Assembly (NCBI GenBank): GCA_005405945.1 | Contig: BJHW01000001.1 | Coordinates: 7,812,001 to 7,876,000, forward strand | Length of the DNA: 64,000 nt | Reading direction: 5' to 3' | Origin: Streptomyces violaceusniger | GTDB lineage: Bacteria; Actinomycetota; Actinomycetes; Streptomycetales; Streptomycetaceae | Shown here: piece after piece, positions 17,936 to 26,678 of the stretch | Layout of the letters: every line of letters starts with the position of its first letter | Position numbering within the stretch: the first letter of the stretch is position 1 | Translations under genes and position numbers: made by a program | The notes under the pieces: generated by a model | Told to the model about the DNA's origin: nothing | Database searches by the model: none | What the model saw: the letters and a program-made list of their open reading frames with translations, nothing else

Positions 17936-18040
17936 GTGACTCCTCCCCCGACCGAAACCGGGAGCTTCTCACTTGGCGAACTGCACAACCTCATGATGGA
18001 CAAGCCCTGCCCGGTGCCTCGCGGCACTCACACAGCGTAG
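17936..18040 (+). CDS. Small Pro-rich ORF (34 aa) before pruA
   Basis: GTG 17936 has TAGGAGAC about 11 bases upstream, a good ribosome site. The product starts MTPPPTETGSF and ends MMDKPCPVPRGTHTA, so six of 34 residues are Pro and three of them are consecutive. It lies between the two proline-catabolic genes, 31 bases before pruA. I do not recognise a family. It could be a proline-sensing leader peptide or chance coding. Confidence 0.35.
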   Translation: MTPPPTETGSFSLGELHNLMMDKPCPVPRGTHTA

Positions 18041-18071
18041 CAAAGTCGCCACTCAGGCGAAGGAGGAAATA

Positions 18072-19703
18072 ATGGACGCCGTCACCCAGGTCCCCGTGCC
18101 GGTGAACGAGCCGGTGCACACCTACGCCCCCGGCACCCCGGAGCGCGCCCGCCTCGAGACCAAGCTCAAGGAGCTCGGCGAGAACCCCATCGACCTGCCG
18201 ATGACCATCGGCGGCCAGAAGCGGATGGGGGCGGGGGAGCGCTTCGACGTCGTCCAGCCGCACAAGCACTCCGCCCGCCTGGGCACCTATGCCAACGCCA
18301 CTCGAGCGGACGCGCAGGACGCGATCGACGCCGCCCTGGCCGCGGCCCCGGCGTGGCGCGCGCTCAGCTTCGACGACCGTGCCGCGGTCATCCTCAAGGC
18401 CGCCGACCTGCTTTCCGGCCCCTGGCGGGAGACGCTCGCCGCGTCCACCATGCTGGGCCAGTCGAAGACCGCGCAGCAGGCGGAGATCGACACCCCCTGT
18501 GAGCTGATCGACTTCTGGCGCTTCAACGTCCACTTCGCCCGCCAGATCCTGGCCGAGCAGCCGGTGACCAACTCGCCCGGGGTCTGGAACCGCACCGACC
18601 ACCGGCCGCTGGAGGGGTTCGTCTACGCGATCACCCCCTTCAACTTCTCCGCCATCGCGGGCAACCTTCCGACCGCCCCCGCGCTCATGGGCAATGTGGT
18701 GGTCTGGAAGCCGTCCCCGACCCAGACCCACGCCGCCGTGCTGCTGATGGAGCTGCTGGAGGAGGCCGGGCTGCCCAAGGGCGTGATCAACCTGGTCACG
18801 GGCGACGGCAAGGAGGTCTCCGAGGTGGCGCTGGCCCACCCGGACCTCGCGGGCATCCACTTCACCGGCTCGACCCGCACCTTCCAGTACCTGTGGAAGA
18901 CGGTCGGCAACAACATCGAGAACTACAAGACCTATCCGCGGCTGGTCGGTGAGACCGGCGGCAAGGACTTCATCGTTGCCCACCCGTCCGCCGACCCGGC
19001 GGTGCTGAAGACGGCGATGACCCGCGGCGCCTTCGAGTTCCAGGGCCAGAAGTGCTCCGCGGCCTCCCGCGCCTATGTGCCGCGCTCCCTGTGGGAGAAC
19101 GGCCTCAAGGAGGAGTTCGCCACCGAGGTCAACGGGCTGACCATGGGCGATGTGGCCGACCTCGACAACTTCATGGGCGCGGTCATCGACGAGCGCGCCT
19201 TCGCCAAGAACAAGGCGGCGATCGACCGGGCCAAGTCCGACCCGACGATCGAGGTCGTCGCGGGCGGCACCTACGACGACAGCGAGGGCTGGTTCGTCCG
19301 CCCGACCGTGCTGGTCTCCACCGACCCGGAGAACGAGATCTTCAAGGACGAGTACTTCGGGCCGATCCTCGGGGTGCTGGTCTACGAGGACGAGGAGTAC
19401 GACGCGATGCTCCAGCAGATGGAGTCGGCCGCCCCGTACGGGCTGACCGGCGCCGTCATCGCCCAGGACCGCGCGGCGGCGGCCGCCGCCTGTGAGGCGC
19501 TGCGCTTCGCGGCCGGCAACTTCTACATCAACGACAAGCCGACCGGTGCCGTCGTCGGCCAGCAGCCCTTCGGCGGCGGCCGCGCGTCCGGCACCAACGA
19601 CAAGGCGGGCGCCAAGCAGAACCTGATGCGCTGGACCTCCACCCGCTCCATCAAGGAGACCCTGGTCCCGCCGACCGACTACCGCTACCCGCACATGGGC
19701 TGA
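18072..19703 (+). CDS. pruA: 1-pyrroline-5-carboxylate dehydrogenase
   Basis: Aldehyde dehydrogenase superfamily, 543 residues, converting glutamate semialdehyde to glutamate with NAD+. Family features: FNFSAIAGNLPTAPALMGN (substrate and cofactor region), GDGKEVSEVALAHP, FTGSTRTFQ, the catalytic Glu in LVGETGGKDF, the catalytic Cys in FEFQGQKCSAASRAYVP, and PFGGGRASGTNDKAG near the end. AGGAGG lies directly upstream of ATG 18072. It completes the proline to glutamate pathway started by the gene at 16920. Confidence 0.95.
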   Translation: MDAVTQVPVPVNEPVHTYAPGTPERARLETKLKELGENPIDLPMTIGGQKRMGAGERFDVVQPHKHSARLGTYANATRADAQDAIDAALAAAPAWRALSFDDRAAVILKAADLLSGPWRETLAASTMLGQSKTAQQAEIDTPCELIDFWRFNVHFARQILAEQPVTNSPGVWNRTDHRPLEGFVYAITPFNFSAIAGNLPTAPALMGNVVVWKPSPTQTHAAVLLMELLEEAGLPKGVINLVTGDGKEVSEVALAHPDLAGIHFTGSTRTFQYLWKTVGNNIENYKTYPRLVGETGGKDFIVAHPSADPAVLKTAMTRGAFEFQGQKCSAASRAYVPRSLWENGLKEEFATEVNGLTMGDVADLDNFMGAVIDERAFAKNKAAIDRAKSDPTIEVVAGGTYDDSEGWFVRPTVLVSTDPENEIFKDEYFGPILGVLVYEDEEYDAMLQQMESAAPYGLTGAVIAQDRAAAAAACEALRFAAGNFYINDKPTGAVVGQQPFGGGRASGTNDKAGAKQNLMRWTSTRSIKETLVPPTDYRYPHMG

Positions 19704-19720
19704 CCCCCGAGCCCGGCGAC

Positions 19721-19760
19721 CCGCGCCCCCGGACCGCACTGGAGCGGTCCGGGGGCGCGG
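19721..19760 (+). terminator. pruA terminator
   Basis: A perfect 17-base-pair stem, CCGCGCCCCCGGACCGC and its complement, with loop ACTGGA, begins 18 bases after the pruA stop. Confidence 0.85.
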
Positions 19761-20237
19761 GGCCGTCCAGGGGGGCGCGTCGGGGAAATCTGTGGACGCC
19801 CGATGCGCGGCGGTGCTAGCGTCAAGCAGTCAAGTAGGCACTATTTACCGCAGTTTACGTGGGTAACCAGGCGCGGGAACGCTCACGGACTAGCGATCGG
19901 CCGCCGTTGGTCGAGGTCGGACGGGGGTCGGCCTCGATCATCGGCGCGGAGCCGATAGACGATCACCCTGGGTCAGTGGCTGATATCACGCTGTTCGCGT
20001 CTCAGATGGTAGGACGTCCGACTAATTGTGCAGACACTGACGCTCCGCTGCCTTATTTTTGTGGAAGCCGAACGTCTCGCTGCATCCAGCGATGGCGGCC
20101 GCGGCCGGTGCAATCGCGCAGGTGACCCCTGCCGCACCCAGGCCCCCGCCCCTTCCGGCAGCCACCTTCTCGGGGAGCTTTCCTTCCTCCCGGGCGCCTC
20201 CCGGGCGTCACCGGGGTTCAGCAGAGGAGATGTGATC
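19761..20237. other. Intergenic region, 477 bases, no gene recognised
   Basis: No convincing coding sequence. It contains a short AT-richer patch at about 19840-19870 with TTACC and GGTAA facing each other, and another near 20010-20055. These may be promoter elements of the small gene at 20238, which would give that gene a long leader. The open frames across the region lack family similarity and ribosome sites. Confidence 0.5.
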
Positions 20238-20360
20238 ATGGCCGAGACGACTGTCCGCAGGATCCGCCGCAAGACCGACGACACCGACCGCAAGAAGGCG
20301 GCCGCCGCGCTCCAGCGAGCCCTCGACCGCCGGGACAACGGCGGGGTCACCGGTCACTGA
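20238..20360 (+). CDS. Small basic conserved protein (40 aa)
   Basis: Starts at ATG 20238, with GAGGAGATG upstream. The product MAETTVRRIRRKTDDTDRKK and its remainder AAAALQRALDRRDNGGVTGH is highly charged and probably forms one helix. I do not know its function. Its stop overlaps by 7 bases the end of the convergent phosphatase gene. Confidence 0.7.
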   Translation: MAETTVRRIRRKTDDTDRKKAAAALQRALDRRDNGGVTGH

Positions 20361-21940
20361 CGCCGGGGCCGGGTGACCTCGAAGCGGTCCACCCGCTCGC
20401 CCGACTCCGCCAGGGCCGTGACCGTGAGCCTGGGGCGGGGGCCCGGCTCGACCTCCACCGCGAGGAACGAGAAGCCGGTGTAGCGGACCCGGGACCAGTC
20501 CGCGCTGTCCCGGTTCTTCTCGCCGTCCTCGCTCCAGTGGTAGGTCTTCACCTCGTCGAGGTCCTTGACGTGCCCCTCGTAGCTGTCGGGCACCGGGAAC
20601 TCGTAGAGCTTCGCGCCCGCCCCGCCCGCCGTCACGTAGACGATCCCGTCGCGCACCGCGTCGGCGCTCCCCTCCACCGGGACCCGGCGGGCGACCTTGC
20701 CGCCCCGGAGGGCGTCGGTCCGCTCGTAGACGTGGTTGTGGCCGTTGATGACCAGGTCCACCTGGTGCTTGTCGAACAGCGGCACCCACGTGTCGCGCAC
20801 CCCGCCGTCCGAGGCATGGGCGCTGGTGGTGGAGTAGGCGCAGTGGTGGAAGAAGACCACCAGGAAGTCGATGCCGGGCCGCCTGCGCAGCTCCCCCAGC
20901 CGCCGGTCCAGCCAGCGGGTCTGCGCCCCGTCCGTGTACCCCTTGTTGACCGGGATCTCGTACGACACGTCATTGGCGTCCAGGGCGACCACGCCCACGT
21001 TCCCGTAAGAGAACGAGTAGACGCCGGGCGCCTTGCGCGGATCCGGGCCGCTCGTCGGCAGCGACCAGCGGGCCAGCTGGCCGCCGTAGCCGTCGGGGGA
21101 GTACCACGCCTCCATGTCGTGGTTGCCGGTGGTCACCATCCACGGCACGCTCGCCGCGACCGAGTCGGTCTGGGCGAGGAAGGAGTCCCATACCCGGGCG
21201 TCGTAGAGGTCGGACTTCTTTCCGTGGCCGGTGGTGTCCGCGTAGCACAGATCCCCGGCGTGCAGATGGAACGACGGATTCTGGCCGAGGATCAGCTGGT
21301 CGTTGGCGAGTGCGTCATAGCTCACCCCCTGGTCGCCGAAGGCGGTGAAGACGAACTTCCCCGGCCGGTCCGGCGCGGTGCGGAAGGTGCCCACGGACGC
21401 GAAGTGGCGCGGCTCGGCCGGATCGCGGTCGGCGTGCCCGACGCCGTAGTAGTAGGTGGCCCCGGGGCGCAGGTCGTCCACCGCGGCGTGCAGATAGAAC
21501 TGGTCGACCGCGGGCAGCTTGTCGCTCAGCGACGGGGTGTGCAGATGACGGACCTCGGCCTCGACCTTGCGGGTGAGCTCCAGCGGGCTGGTGCCGATCC
21601 GTACGTACGGCTTGCGCACCGCGAACGGGACCTGCCAGGAGATCCGCATCTGGGTCCGCGGATCGGCGCCGAAGGCCAGATGGCGGCCGAACGGCGCGAC
21701 CAGCGCGCCGTCCACCGTGGCGGACCCCGGCGTCGGGCCCGCGGCCGGCGTCGCCGGCTTGGCACCGGCGGCGCACGCCGCCCCGCCCAGCAACCCCGCG
21801 CCCGCGACCGTGCCCGCCGTGGCGGCGCCCCCGCGCAGCACCCGGCGGCGGGAGAGCCGGGCCCGCAGATACTCGTGCTGCTCGGCCATGGTCATCCGCT
21901 GGGCGAGTCGCTCCGGTACGCCGAACCGTGGTGTGTCCAT
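20354..21940 (-). CDS. Tat-exported purple acid phosphatase-like metallophosphoesterase
   Basis: A 528-residue secreted phosphatase. A twin-arginine signal (LSRRRVLRGGAATAGTVAGA, then a hydrophobic stretch and ACAAG) indicates export of a folded protein. It is followed by a fibronectin-like N-terminal domain (about 75-180) and a calcineurin-type domain (about 185-440). The metal motifs are all present: AFGDQG, HAGDLCYAD, TTGNHDMEAW, VVFFHHCAY and VINGHNHVYERT. A C-terminal beta region follows. ATG 21940 is chosen; the frame runs 27 bases further. It probably frees phosphate from extracellular esters; no pho box was identified. Confidence 0.88.
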   Translation of the reverse strand: MDTPRFGVPERLAQRMTMAEQHEYLRARLSRRRVLRGGAATAGTVAGAGLLGGAACAAGAKPATPAAGPTPGSATVDGALVAPFGRHLAFGADPRTQMRISWQVPFAVRKPYVRIGTSPLELTRKVEAEVRHLHTPSLSDKLPAVDQFYLHAAVDDLRPGATYYYGVGHADRDPAEPRHFASVGTFRTAPDRPGKFVFTAFGDQGVSYDALANDQLILGQNPSFHLHAGDLCYADTTGHGKKSDLYDARVWDSFLAQTDSVAASVPWMVTTGNHDMEAWYSPDGYGGQLARWSLPTSGPDPRKAPGVYSFSYGNVGVVALDANDVSYEIPVNKGYTDGAQTRWLDRRLGELRRRPGIDFLVVFFHHCAYSTTSAHASDGGVRDTWVPLFDKHQVDLVINGHNHVYERTDALRGGKVARRVPVEGSADAVRDGIVYVTAGGAGAKLYEFPVPDSYEGHVKDLDEVKTYHWSEDGEKNRDSADWSRVRYTGFSFLAVEVEPGPRPRLTVTALAESGERVDRFEVTRPRRQ

Positions 21941-22068
21941 GGACCGGAATGTCCCCCGAGCGGTCAACGGCGCGCCGTACAGGGGGTGAACGAGCGATTG
22001 CCGCTGAGCGGCCGTCCGAATGGTGGAACGCCTATGTCAATGCATGGGACGAGCGGTAGGGTCCCGGT

Positions 22069-23112
22069 ATGTCTCGCAGCATTCGCCTCGCAGTGATCCC
22101 CGGTGACGGTATCGGCCAGGAAGTCGTGGCCCAGGGCCTGAAGGTCCTCTCCGCCGCCCTTCCGCAGGAGGTGAAGCTGGAGACCCGGAGTTACGACCTC
22201 GGCGCCCAGCGCTGGCACGCCACCGGCGACACCCTGCCGGACGCGGACCTGGAGTCGCTGAAGGACCACGACGCGATCCTGCTCGGCGCCATCGGCGACC
22301 CCTCGGTGCCCTCGGGCGTGCTCGAGCGCGGGCTGCTGCTCAAGCTGCGCTTCGCCTTCGACCACTACGTCAACCTGCGTCCGTCGAAGCTCTTCCCGAA
22401 CACCCCGTCCCCGCTGGCCGGCCGCCCCGACATCGACTTCGTGGTCGTCCGCGAGGGCACCGAGGGCCCGTACGTGGGCAACGGCGGCTCGATGCGCACC
22501 GGCACCCCGGACGAGGTCGCCACCGAGGTCAGCCTGAACACCGCCCACGGGGTCGAGCGCGTGGTCCGGGACGCCTACGAGCGCGCAAGCGCCCGGCCGC
22601 GCAAGAAGCTGACCCTCGTGCACAAGAACAACGTCCTGGTGCACGCCGGCCACCTGTGGAAGAACATCTTCGACCGGGTGGGCCAGGAGTACCCCGAGGT
22701 CACCACCGACTATCTGCACGTCGACGCCGCGACGATCTTCTTCGTCACCCAGCCGGAGCGGTTCGACGTGATCGTCACCGACAACCTCTTCGGTGACATC
22801 CTCACCGACCTCGCCGCCGCCGTCACCGGCGGCATCGGGCTCGCCGCGAGCGGCAACATCAACCCCTCCGGCGCCTTCCCGTCGATGTTCGAGCCGGTCC
22901 ACGGCTCCGCGCCGGACATCGCGGGCACCGGCAAGGCCGACCCGACGGCGACCATCCTGTCGGTGGCCCTGCTGCTGTCGCACCTCGGCTACGGGGACGA
23001 GGCGGCCCGTATCGAGGCCGCCGTCGCCGCGGACCTCGCCGAGCGGGACGCGGCCGCGCCGCGCACCACCGACGAGATCGGCGACGCGCTCGCCGCCCGA
23101 GTATCCGGCTGA
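22069..23112 (+). CDS. leuB: 3-isopropylmalate dehydrogenase
   Basis: Leucine pathway enzyme, oxidative decarboxylation of 3-isopropylmalate, 347 residues. The N-terminus IRLAVIPGDGIGQEVVAQGL is diagnostic. The substrate and metal residues are in LLLKLRFAFDHYVNLRP, the signature DNLFGDILTDLAAAVTGG and FEPVHGSAPDIAGTGKADP. Actinobacterial LeuB with a short N-terminus. Upstream gap to the divergent phosphatase is only 128 bases, so both promoters lie there. Confidence 0.93.
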   Translation: MSRSIRLAVIPGDGIGQEVVAQGLKVLSAALPQEVKLETRSYDLGAQRWHATGDTLPDADLESLKDHDAILLGAIGDPSVPSGVLERGLLLKLRFAFDHYVNLRPSKLFPNTPSPLAGRPDIDFVVVREGTEGPYVGNGGSMRTGTPDEVATEVSLNTAHGVERVVRDAYERASARPRKKLTLVHKNNVLVHAGHLWKNIFDRVGQEYPEVTTDYLHVDAATIFFVTQPERFDVIVTDNLFGDILTDLAAAVTGGIGLAASGNINPSGAFPSMFEPVHGSAPDIAGTGKADPTATILSVALLLSHLGYGDEAARIEAAVAADLAERDAAAPRTTDEIGDALAARVSG

Positions 23113-23224
23113 CCCCAGCCTGTGCCAGCGCGCGGCTGGGTGCGACCATCGACCTTGGGCCGCGCGTTGCACAACGCTCCTTCCCCGGCCTCACCTAGGA
23201 GATAATTCCCGGTGGGGCCGCCGT

Positions 23225-23275
23225 GTGAAGAAGAGCTTGGACGTCCTAGTACCGCTTGCGGGCAGGATGGTGTGA
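23225..23275 (+). CDS. Possible ilvE leader peptide (16 aa)
   Basis: GTG 23225 opens a 16-codon ORF reading VKKSLDVLVPLAGRMV, rich in Leu and Val and using the rare CTA codon. It ends 39 bases before ilvE, the branched-chain aminotransferase. The composition suits regulation by Leu or Val supply, but I do not find a clear terminator between it and ilvE, so a different mechanism or chance must be considered. Confidence 0.4.
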   Translation: MKKSLDVLVPLAGRMV

Positions 23276-23314
23276 GCGCGGTCCGCCACAACCGAAGGTG
23301 AAGGACTACCTGCC

Positions 23315-24400
23315 ATGACGACGCCCACGATCGAGCTCAAGCCCTCCTCCCACCCCGTGCCCGCGGCCGAGCGGGAGAAGATCCTGGCCAACCCCGGATT
23401 CGGCCGCCACTTCACCGATCACATGGTGACGGTCAAGTGGACGGAGGGCCGTGGCTGGCACGAGGCCCAGCTCGTGCCGTACGCCCCGCTCTCGCTCGAC
23501 CCGGCGAACATGACGCTGCACTACGCCCAGACGATCTTCGAGGGGCTCAAGGCGTACCGCCGTCCCGACGGCACCGTGGCCACGTTCCGCCCCGAGCAGA
23601 ACGCCGAGCGGTTCCAGGCGTCCGCGCGCCGCATGGGCATGCCGGAGCTCCCCGTCGAGACCTTCATCGAGGCGTGTGACGCGCTGGTCACCCAGGACAA
23701 GGCGTGGGTGCCGGGCCACGGGGAGCAGTCCCTGTACCTGCGGCCCTTCATGTTCGCCACCGAGGTCGGGCTCGGAGTCCGGCCCTCGAACGAGTTCCTC
23801 TTCGTGGTGATCGCCTCCCCGGCCGGGGCCTACTTCCCCGGCGGTGTGCAGCCGGTCTCGGTCTGGCTCTCGGAGGAGTACGTCCGCGCCGCGCCCGGCG
23901 GCACCGGCGCGGCCAAGACGGGCGGCAACTACGCGGCCTCCCTGGTCGCCCAGGCGCAGGCCGCCGAGCAGGGCTGTGACCAGGTGGTCTGGCTGGACGC
24001 GATCGAGCGCCGCTGGATCGAGGAGATGGGCGGGATGAACCTGTACTTCGTGTACGGGAACCGCATCGTGACCCCCGAGCTGTCCGGTTCGCTGCTGCCG
24101 GGGATCACCCGCGCCTCGCTGCTGGAGATCGCCGCCGACCTCGGCTACGAGGTCACCGAGGGCCGGATCTCCGTCGACGACTGGCGCGAGGGCAACGCCG
24201 ACGGGACCCTCACCGAGGTCTTCGCCTGCGGTACGGCGGCCGTGATCACCCCGGTCGGCTCGGTCAAGTCCGCCCGGGCGAGCTGGACGGTGGCCGACGG
24301 GGAGCCGGGCGAGGTGACCATGCGGCTGCGCAAGGCGCTGCTGGACATCCAGACCGGCGCCGCCCCGGACCCGCATGGCTGGATGCACCCCCTGGGCTGA
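23315..24400 (+). CDS. ilvE: Branched-chain amino acid aminotransferase
   Basis: PLP fold-type IV transaminase (361 residues) for the last step of Ile, Leu and Val synthesis. It has LHYAQTIFEGLKAYR near residue 70, the PLP-lysine region KTGGNYAASLVAQ, DAIERRWIEEMGGMNLYF and the LTEVFACGTAAVITPV substrate and phosphate region. GAAGGTGAAGGA upstream of ATG 23314 region supports the start. A 27-base tandem duplication covers its last codons and stop. Confidence 0.94.
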   Translation: MTTPTIELKPSSHPVPAAEREKILANPGFGRHFTDHMVTVKWTEGRGWHEAQLVPYAPLSLDPANMTLHYAQTIFEGLKAYRRPDGTVATFRPEQNAERFQASARRMGMPELPVETFIEACDALVTQDKAWVPGHGEQSLYLRPFMFATEVGLGVRPSNEFLFVVIASPAGAYFPGGVQPVSVWLSEEYVRAAPGGTGAAKTGGNYAASLVAQAQAAEQGCDQVVWLDAIERRWIEEMGGMNLYFVYGNRIVTPELSGSLLPGITRASLLEIAADLGYEVTEGRISVDDWREGNADGTLTEVFACGTAAVITPVGSVKSARASWTVADGEPGEVTMRLRKALLDIQTGAAPDPHGWMHPLG

Positions 24401-24434
24401 CCTTCCGGGATGCACCCCCTGGGCTGACCTTCGG
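24381..24434 (+). repeat. 27-bp tandem duplication over the ilvE stop codon
   Basis: Two adjacent units beginning GGATGCACCCCCTGGGCTGA are identical for 25 bases. The first copy codes the end of IlvE (WMHPLG and stop); the second repeats it as noncoding DNA. A recent replication-slippage duplication. Confidence 0.9.
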
Positions 24435-24512
24435 GCGTCACCTCGTTGACACCGGGGGTTCGCATCGTGAGACGGGTGAGAGCGCGGGGGCGGAATGTGC
24501 CAGACTGCCTCC

Positions 24513-24563
24513 GTGCTCTCGTTCGCCATGATTATTGGCAGCAGGCGCGCCGGTCCGCAGTGA
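24513..24563 (+). CDS. cimA leader peptide with Ile-Ile codons
   Basis: A short ORF from GTG 24513 reads VLSFAMIIGSRRAGPQ; an internal ATG at 24528 would give MIIGSRRAGPQ. It has two adjacent Ile codons (ATT ATT). Directly after its stop comes a hairpin (24564-24590, CCGCCCGTAC pairing with GTACAGGGCGG), then an intrinsic terminator at 24616-24649, then cimA 100 bases later. This matches the ilvB leader layout. As citramalate synthase feeds isoleucine, Ile codons are the expected control signal. Confidence 0.7.
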   Translation: MLSFAMIIGSRRAGPQ

Positions 24564-24615
24564 CCGCCCGTACGACCCGGTACAGGGCGGCCACCGTGCC
24601 CCAGACCCGCGCGCA

Positions 24616-24649
24616 GACCTCTCGCACCCGCGAGGGGTCTTTTCGTTTT
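24616..24649 (+). terminator. cimA attenuator terminator
   Basis: GACCTCTCG (24616-24624) pairs with CGAGGGGTC (24631-24639), one T-G pair, 6-base loop, followed by TTTTCGTTTT. A T-rich tail of this kind is rare in this genome. It precedes cimA and follows the Ile-Ile leader ORF. Confidence 0.8.
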
Positions 24650-24750
24650 CCGGACCATCCCGCCGGACGCGAAGCGTGAGGGATCATAGGAGGGCGCGGA
24701 ACCGGACATTCCGGTAGACCGAGATCCATCCGACAGGAGCCAGACCAACC

Positions 24751-26349
24751 ATGAAGGATCTGCCCGACGACGGCTTCCATGTCTTCGACACCACCCTGCG
24801 CGACGGAGCGCAGCGCGAGGGCATCAACCTCACGGTCGCGGACAAGCTGACCATCGCCCGTCATCTGGACGACTTCGGCGTGGGCTTCATCGAGGGCGGC
24901 TGGCCCGGCGCCAACCCGCGCGACACGGAGTTCTTCGCCCGGGCCCGCGCCGAGATCGACTTCAAGCACGCCCAGCTGGTGGCGTTCGGCGCCACCCGCA
25001 AGGCGGGGGTGCGCGCCGAGGACGACGCCCAGGTCAAGGCGCTGCTGGACTCCGGGGCGCCGGTGATCACCCTGGTGGCGAAGTCCCACGACCGCCATGT
25101 GGAGCTGGCCCTGCGCACCACGCTCGAGGAGAACCTCGCGATGGTCCGCGAGACCGTCGCCCATCTGCGGTCCCAGGGCCGCCGGGTCTTCCTCGACTGC
25201 GAGCACTTCTTCGACGGCTACCGGGCCAACGCCGCCTACGCCAAGCAGGTCGTCTCCGCCGCCCACGAGGCGGGCGCCGAGGTGGTGATCCTCTGCGACA
25301 CCAACGGCGGCATGCTCCCCGGCCAGATCGACGCGGTGGTCCGCACCGTACTGGCCGACACCGGGGCGCGGCTGGGCATCCACGCCCAGGACGACACCGG
25401 CTGCGCGGTCGCCAACACCCTCGCCGCGGTGGACGCGGGCGCCACCCACGTCCAGTGCACGGCCAACGGCTACGGCGAGCGGGTGGGCAACGCCAACCTC
25501 TTCCCGGTCGTCGCGGCCCTGGAGCTGAAGTACGGCCGCCGGGTGCTGCCGGAGGGCGCCCTGGAGGAGATGACCCGGATCTCGCACGCGATCGCCGAGG
25601 TCGTCAATCTGACGCCGTCCACTCACCAGCCCTATGTGGGTGTTTCCGCCTTCGCCCACAAGGCCGGACTGCACGCCTCCGCGATCAAGGTCGACCCGGA
25701 TCTGTACCAGCACATCGACCCCGAGCGGGTCGGCAACACCATGCGGATGCTCGTCTCCGACATGGCCGGACGGGCGTCGATCGAGCTCAAGGGCAAGGAG
25801 CTGGGCATCGACCTCGGCGGCGACCGGGCGCTGGTGGGCCGGATCGTGGAGCGGGTCAAGGAGCGGGAGCTCGCGGGCTACACCTACGAGGCCGCCGACG
25901 CCTCCTTCGAGCTGCTGCTGCGCCAGGAGGTCGAGGGCCGTCCCCGCCGCTTCTTCCGCGTCGAGTCCTGGCGGGCGATCGTCGAGGACCGCCCGGACGG
26001 CACCCACGCCAACGAGGCCACCGTGAAGCTCTGGGCCAAGGGCGAGCGCATCGTCGCCACGGCGGAGGGCAACGGCCCGGTCAACGCCCTGGACCGGGCG
26101 CTGCGGGTGGGGCTGGAGCGGATCTACCCGCAGCTGGCGACGATGGAGCTGGTGGACTACAAGGTCCGCATCCTGGAAGGCAAGCACGGCACCGAGTCCA
26201 CGACCCGGGTGCTGGTCTCCACCGCGGACGGCCAGGGGGAGTGGTCGACCGTGGGCGTCGGGGAGAACGTGATCGCCGCGTCCTGGCAGGCCCTGGACGA
26301 CGCCTACGCCTACGGGCTGCTGCGGGCCGGGGTGGACCCGCAGGAGTGA
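24751..26349 (+). CDS. cimA: (R)-citramalate synthase
   Basis: Condenses pyruvate and acetyl-CoA to citramalate, entering the threonine-independent route to isoleucine through LeuCD and LeuB. 532 residues, LeuA/HCS-type. The N-terminal TIM barrel has VFDTTLRDGAQREGINL, CDTNGGMLPGQID, GIHAQDDTGCAVAN and the HMGL-like signature THVQCTANGYGERVGNANL. The C-terminal regulatory domain (about 400-530) is the LeuA dimer type that usually binds the end product. CAGGAGCCAG precedes ATG 24751. The sequence fits the long CimA group rather than isopropylmalate synthase (LeuA). Regulated by the attenuator at 24513-24649. Confidence 0.9.
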   Translation: MKDLPDDGFHVFDTTLRDGAQREGINLTVADKLTIARHLDDFGVGFIEGGWPGANPRDTEFFARARAEIDFKHAQLVAFGATRKAGVRAEDDAQVKALLDSGAPVITLVAKSHDRHVELALRTTLEENLAMVRETVAHLRSQGRRVFLDCEHFFDGYRANAAYAKQVVSAAHEAGAEVVILCDTNGGMLPGQIDAVVRTVLADTGARLGIHAQDDTGCAVANTLAAVDAGATHVQCTANGYGERVGNANLFPVVAALELKYGRRVLPEGALEEMTRISHAIAEVVNLTPSTHQPYVGVSAFAHKAGLHASAIKVDPDLYQHIDPERVGNTMRMLVSDMAGRASIELKGKELGIDLGGDRALVGRIVERVKERELAGYTYEAADASFELLLRQEVEGRPRRFFRVESWRAIVEDRPDGTHANEATVKLWAKGERIVATAEGNGPVNALDRALRVGLERIYPQLATMELVDYKVRILEGKHGTESTTRVLVSTADGQGEWSTVGVGENVIAASWQALDDAYAYGLLRAGVDPQE

Positions 26350-26678
26350 CGCGCCGGCCGGTGCGAGGAGGCGGGCGGTGCGGCGCCGGCGGCGTCCGGA
26401 GTAGGGTGCGGGGAGCGGAGCGCGGCCGATGCGCTCCGTTGCCCGATCCGGCCGCACGGCCGCTCCGGCGGACGCCGCCCATCCGGGTGGTCGCGCCCGC
26501 CCCTCGCACGGTCACGGCCTGGAGGTTTGTGGGGTGCCGACAGGGCCGATAGTCCTTTAGGACACCAGGTAGTGGGAAAGCCGCTGTCCAGTTCTGTTCC
26601 GCCTGCCCACCAAAACGCCCTTGACGTTGTAGGGAATTGACATGCGTTTCCGGGGGTCCGGGAACGTACCGTCATTGC
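26350..26678. other. Intergenic region before accB, 329 bases
   Basis: No gene seen. The first 170 bases are very GC-rich. The last 100 bases are AT-richer and include TTGACG (26621) and TTGACA (26637), probable parts of the accB promoter, though I see no well-spaced -10 box. Confidence 0.5.

Noticed and set aside
20028..20237. Upstream extension of the 40-aa ORF to 110 aa
   Set aside because: The extension lacks normal codon bias; ATG 20238 has the proper ribosome site.
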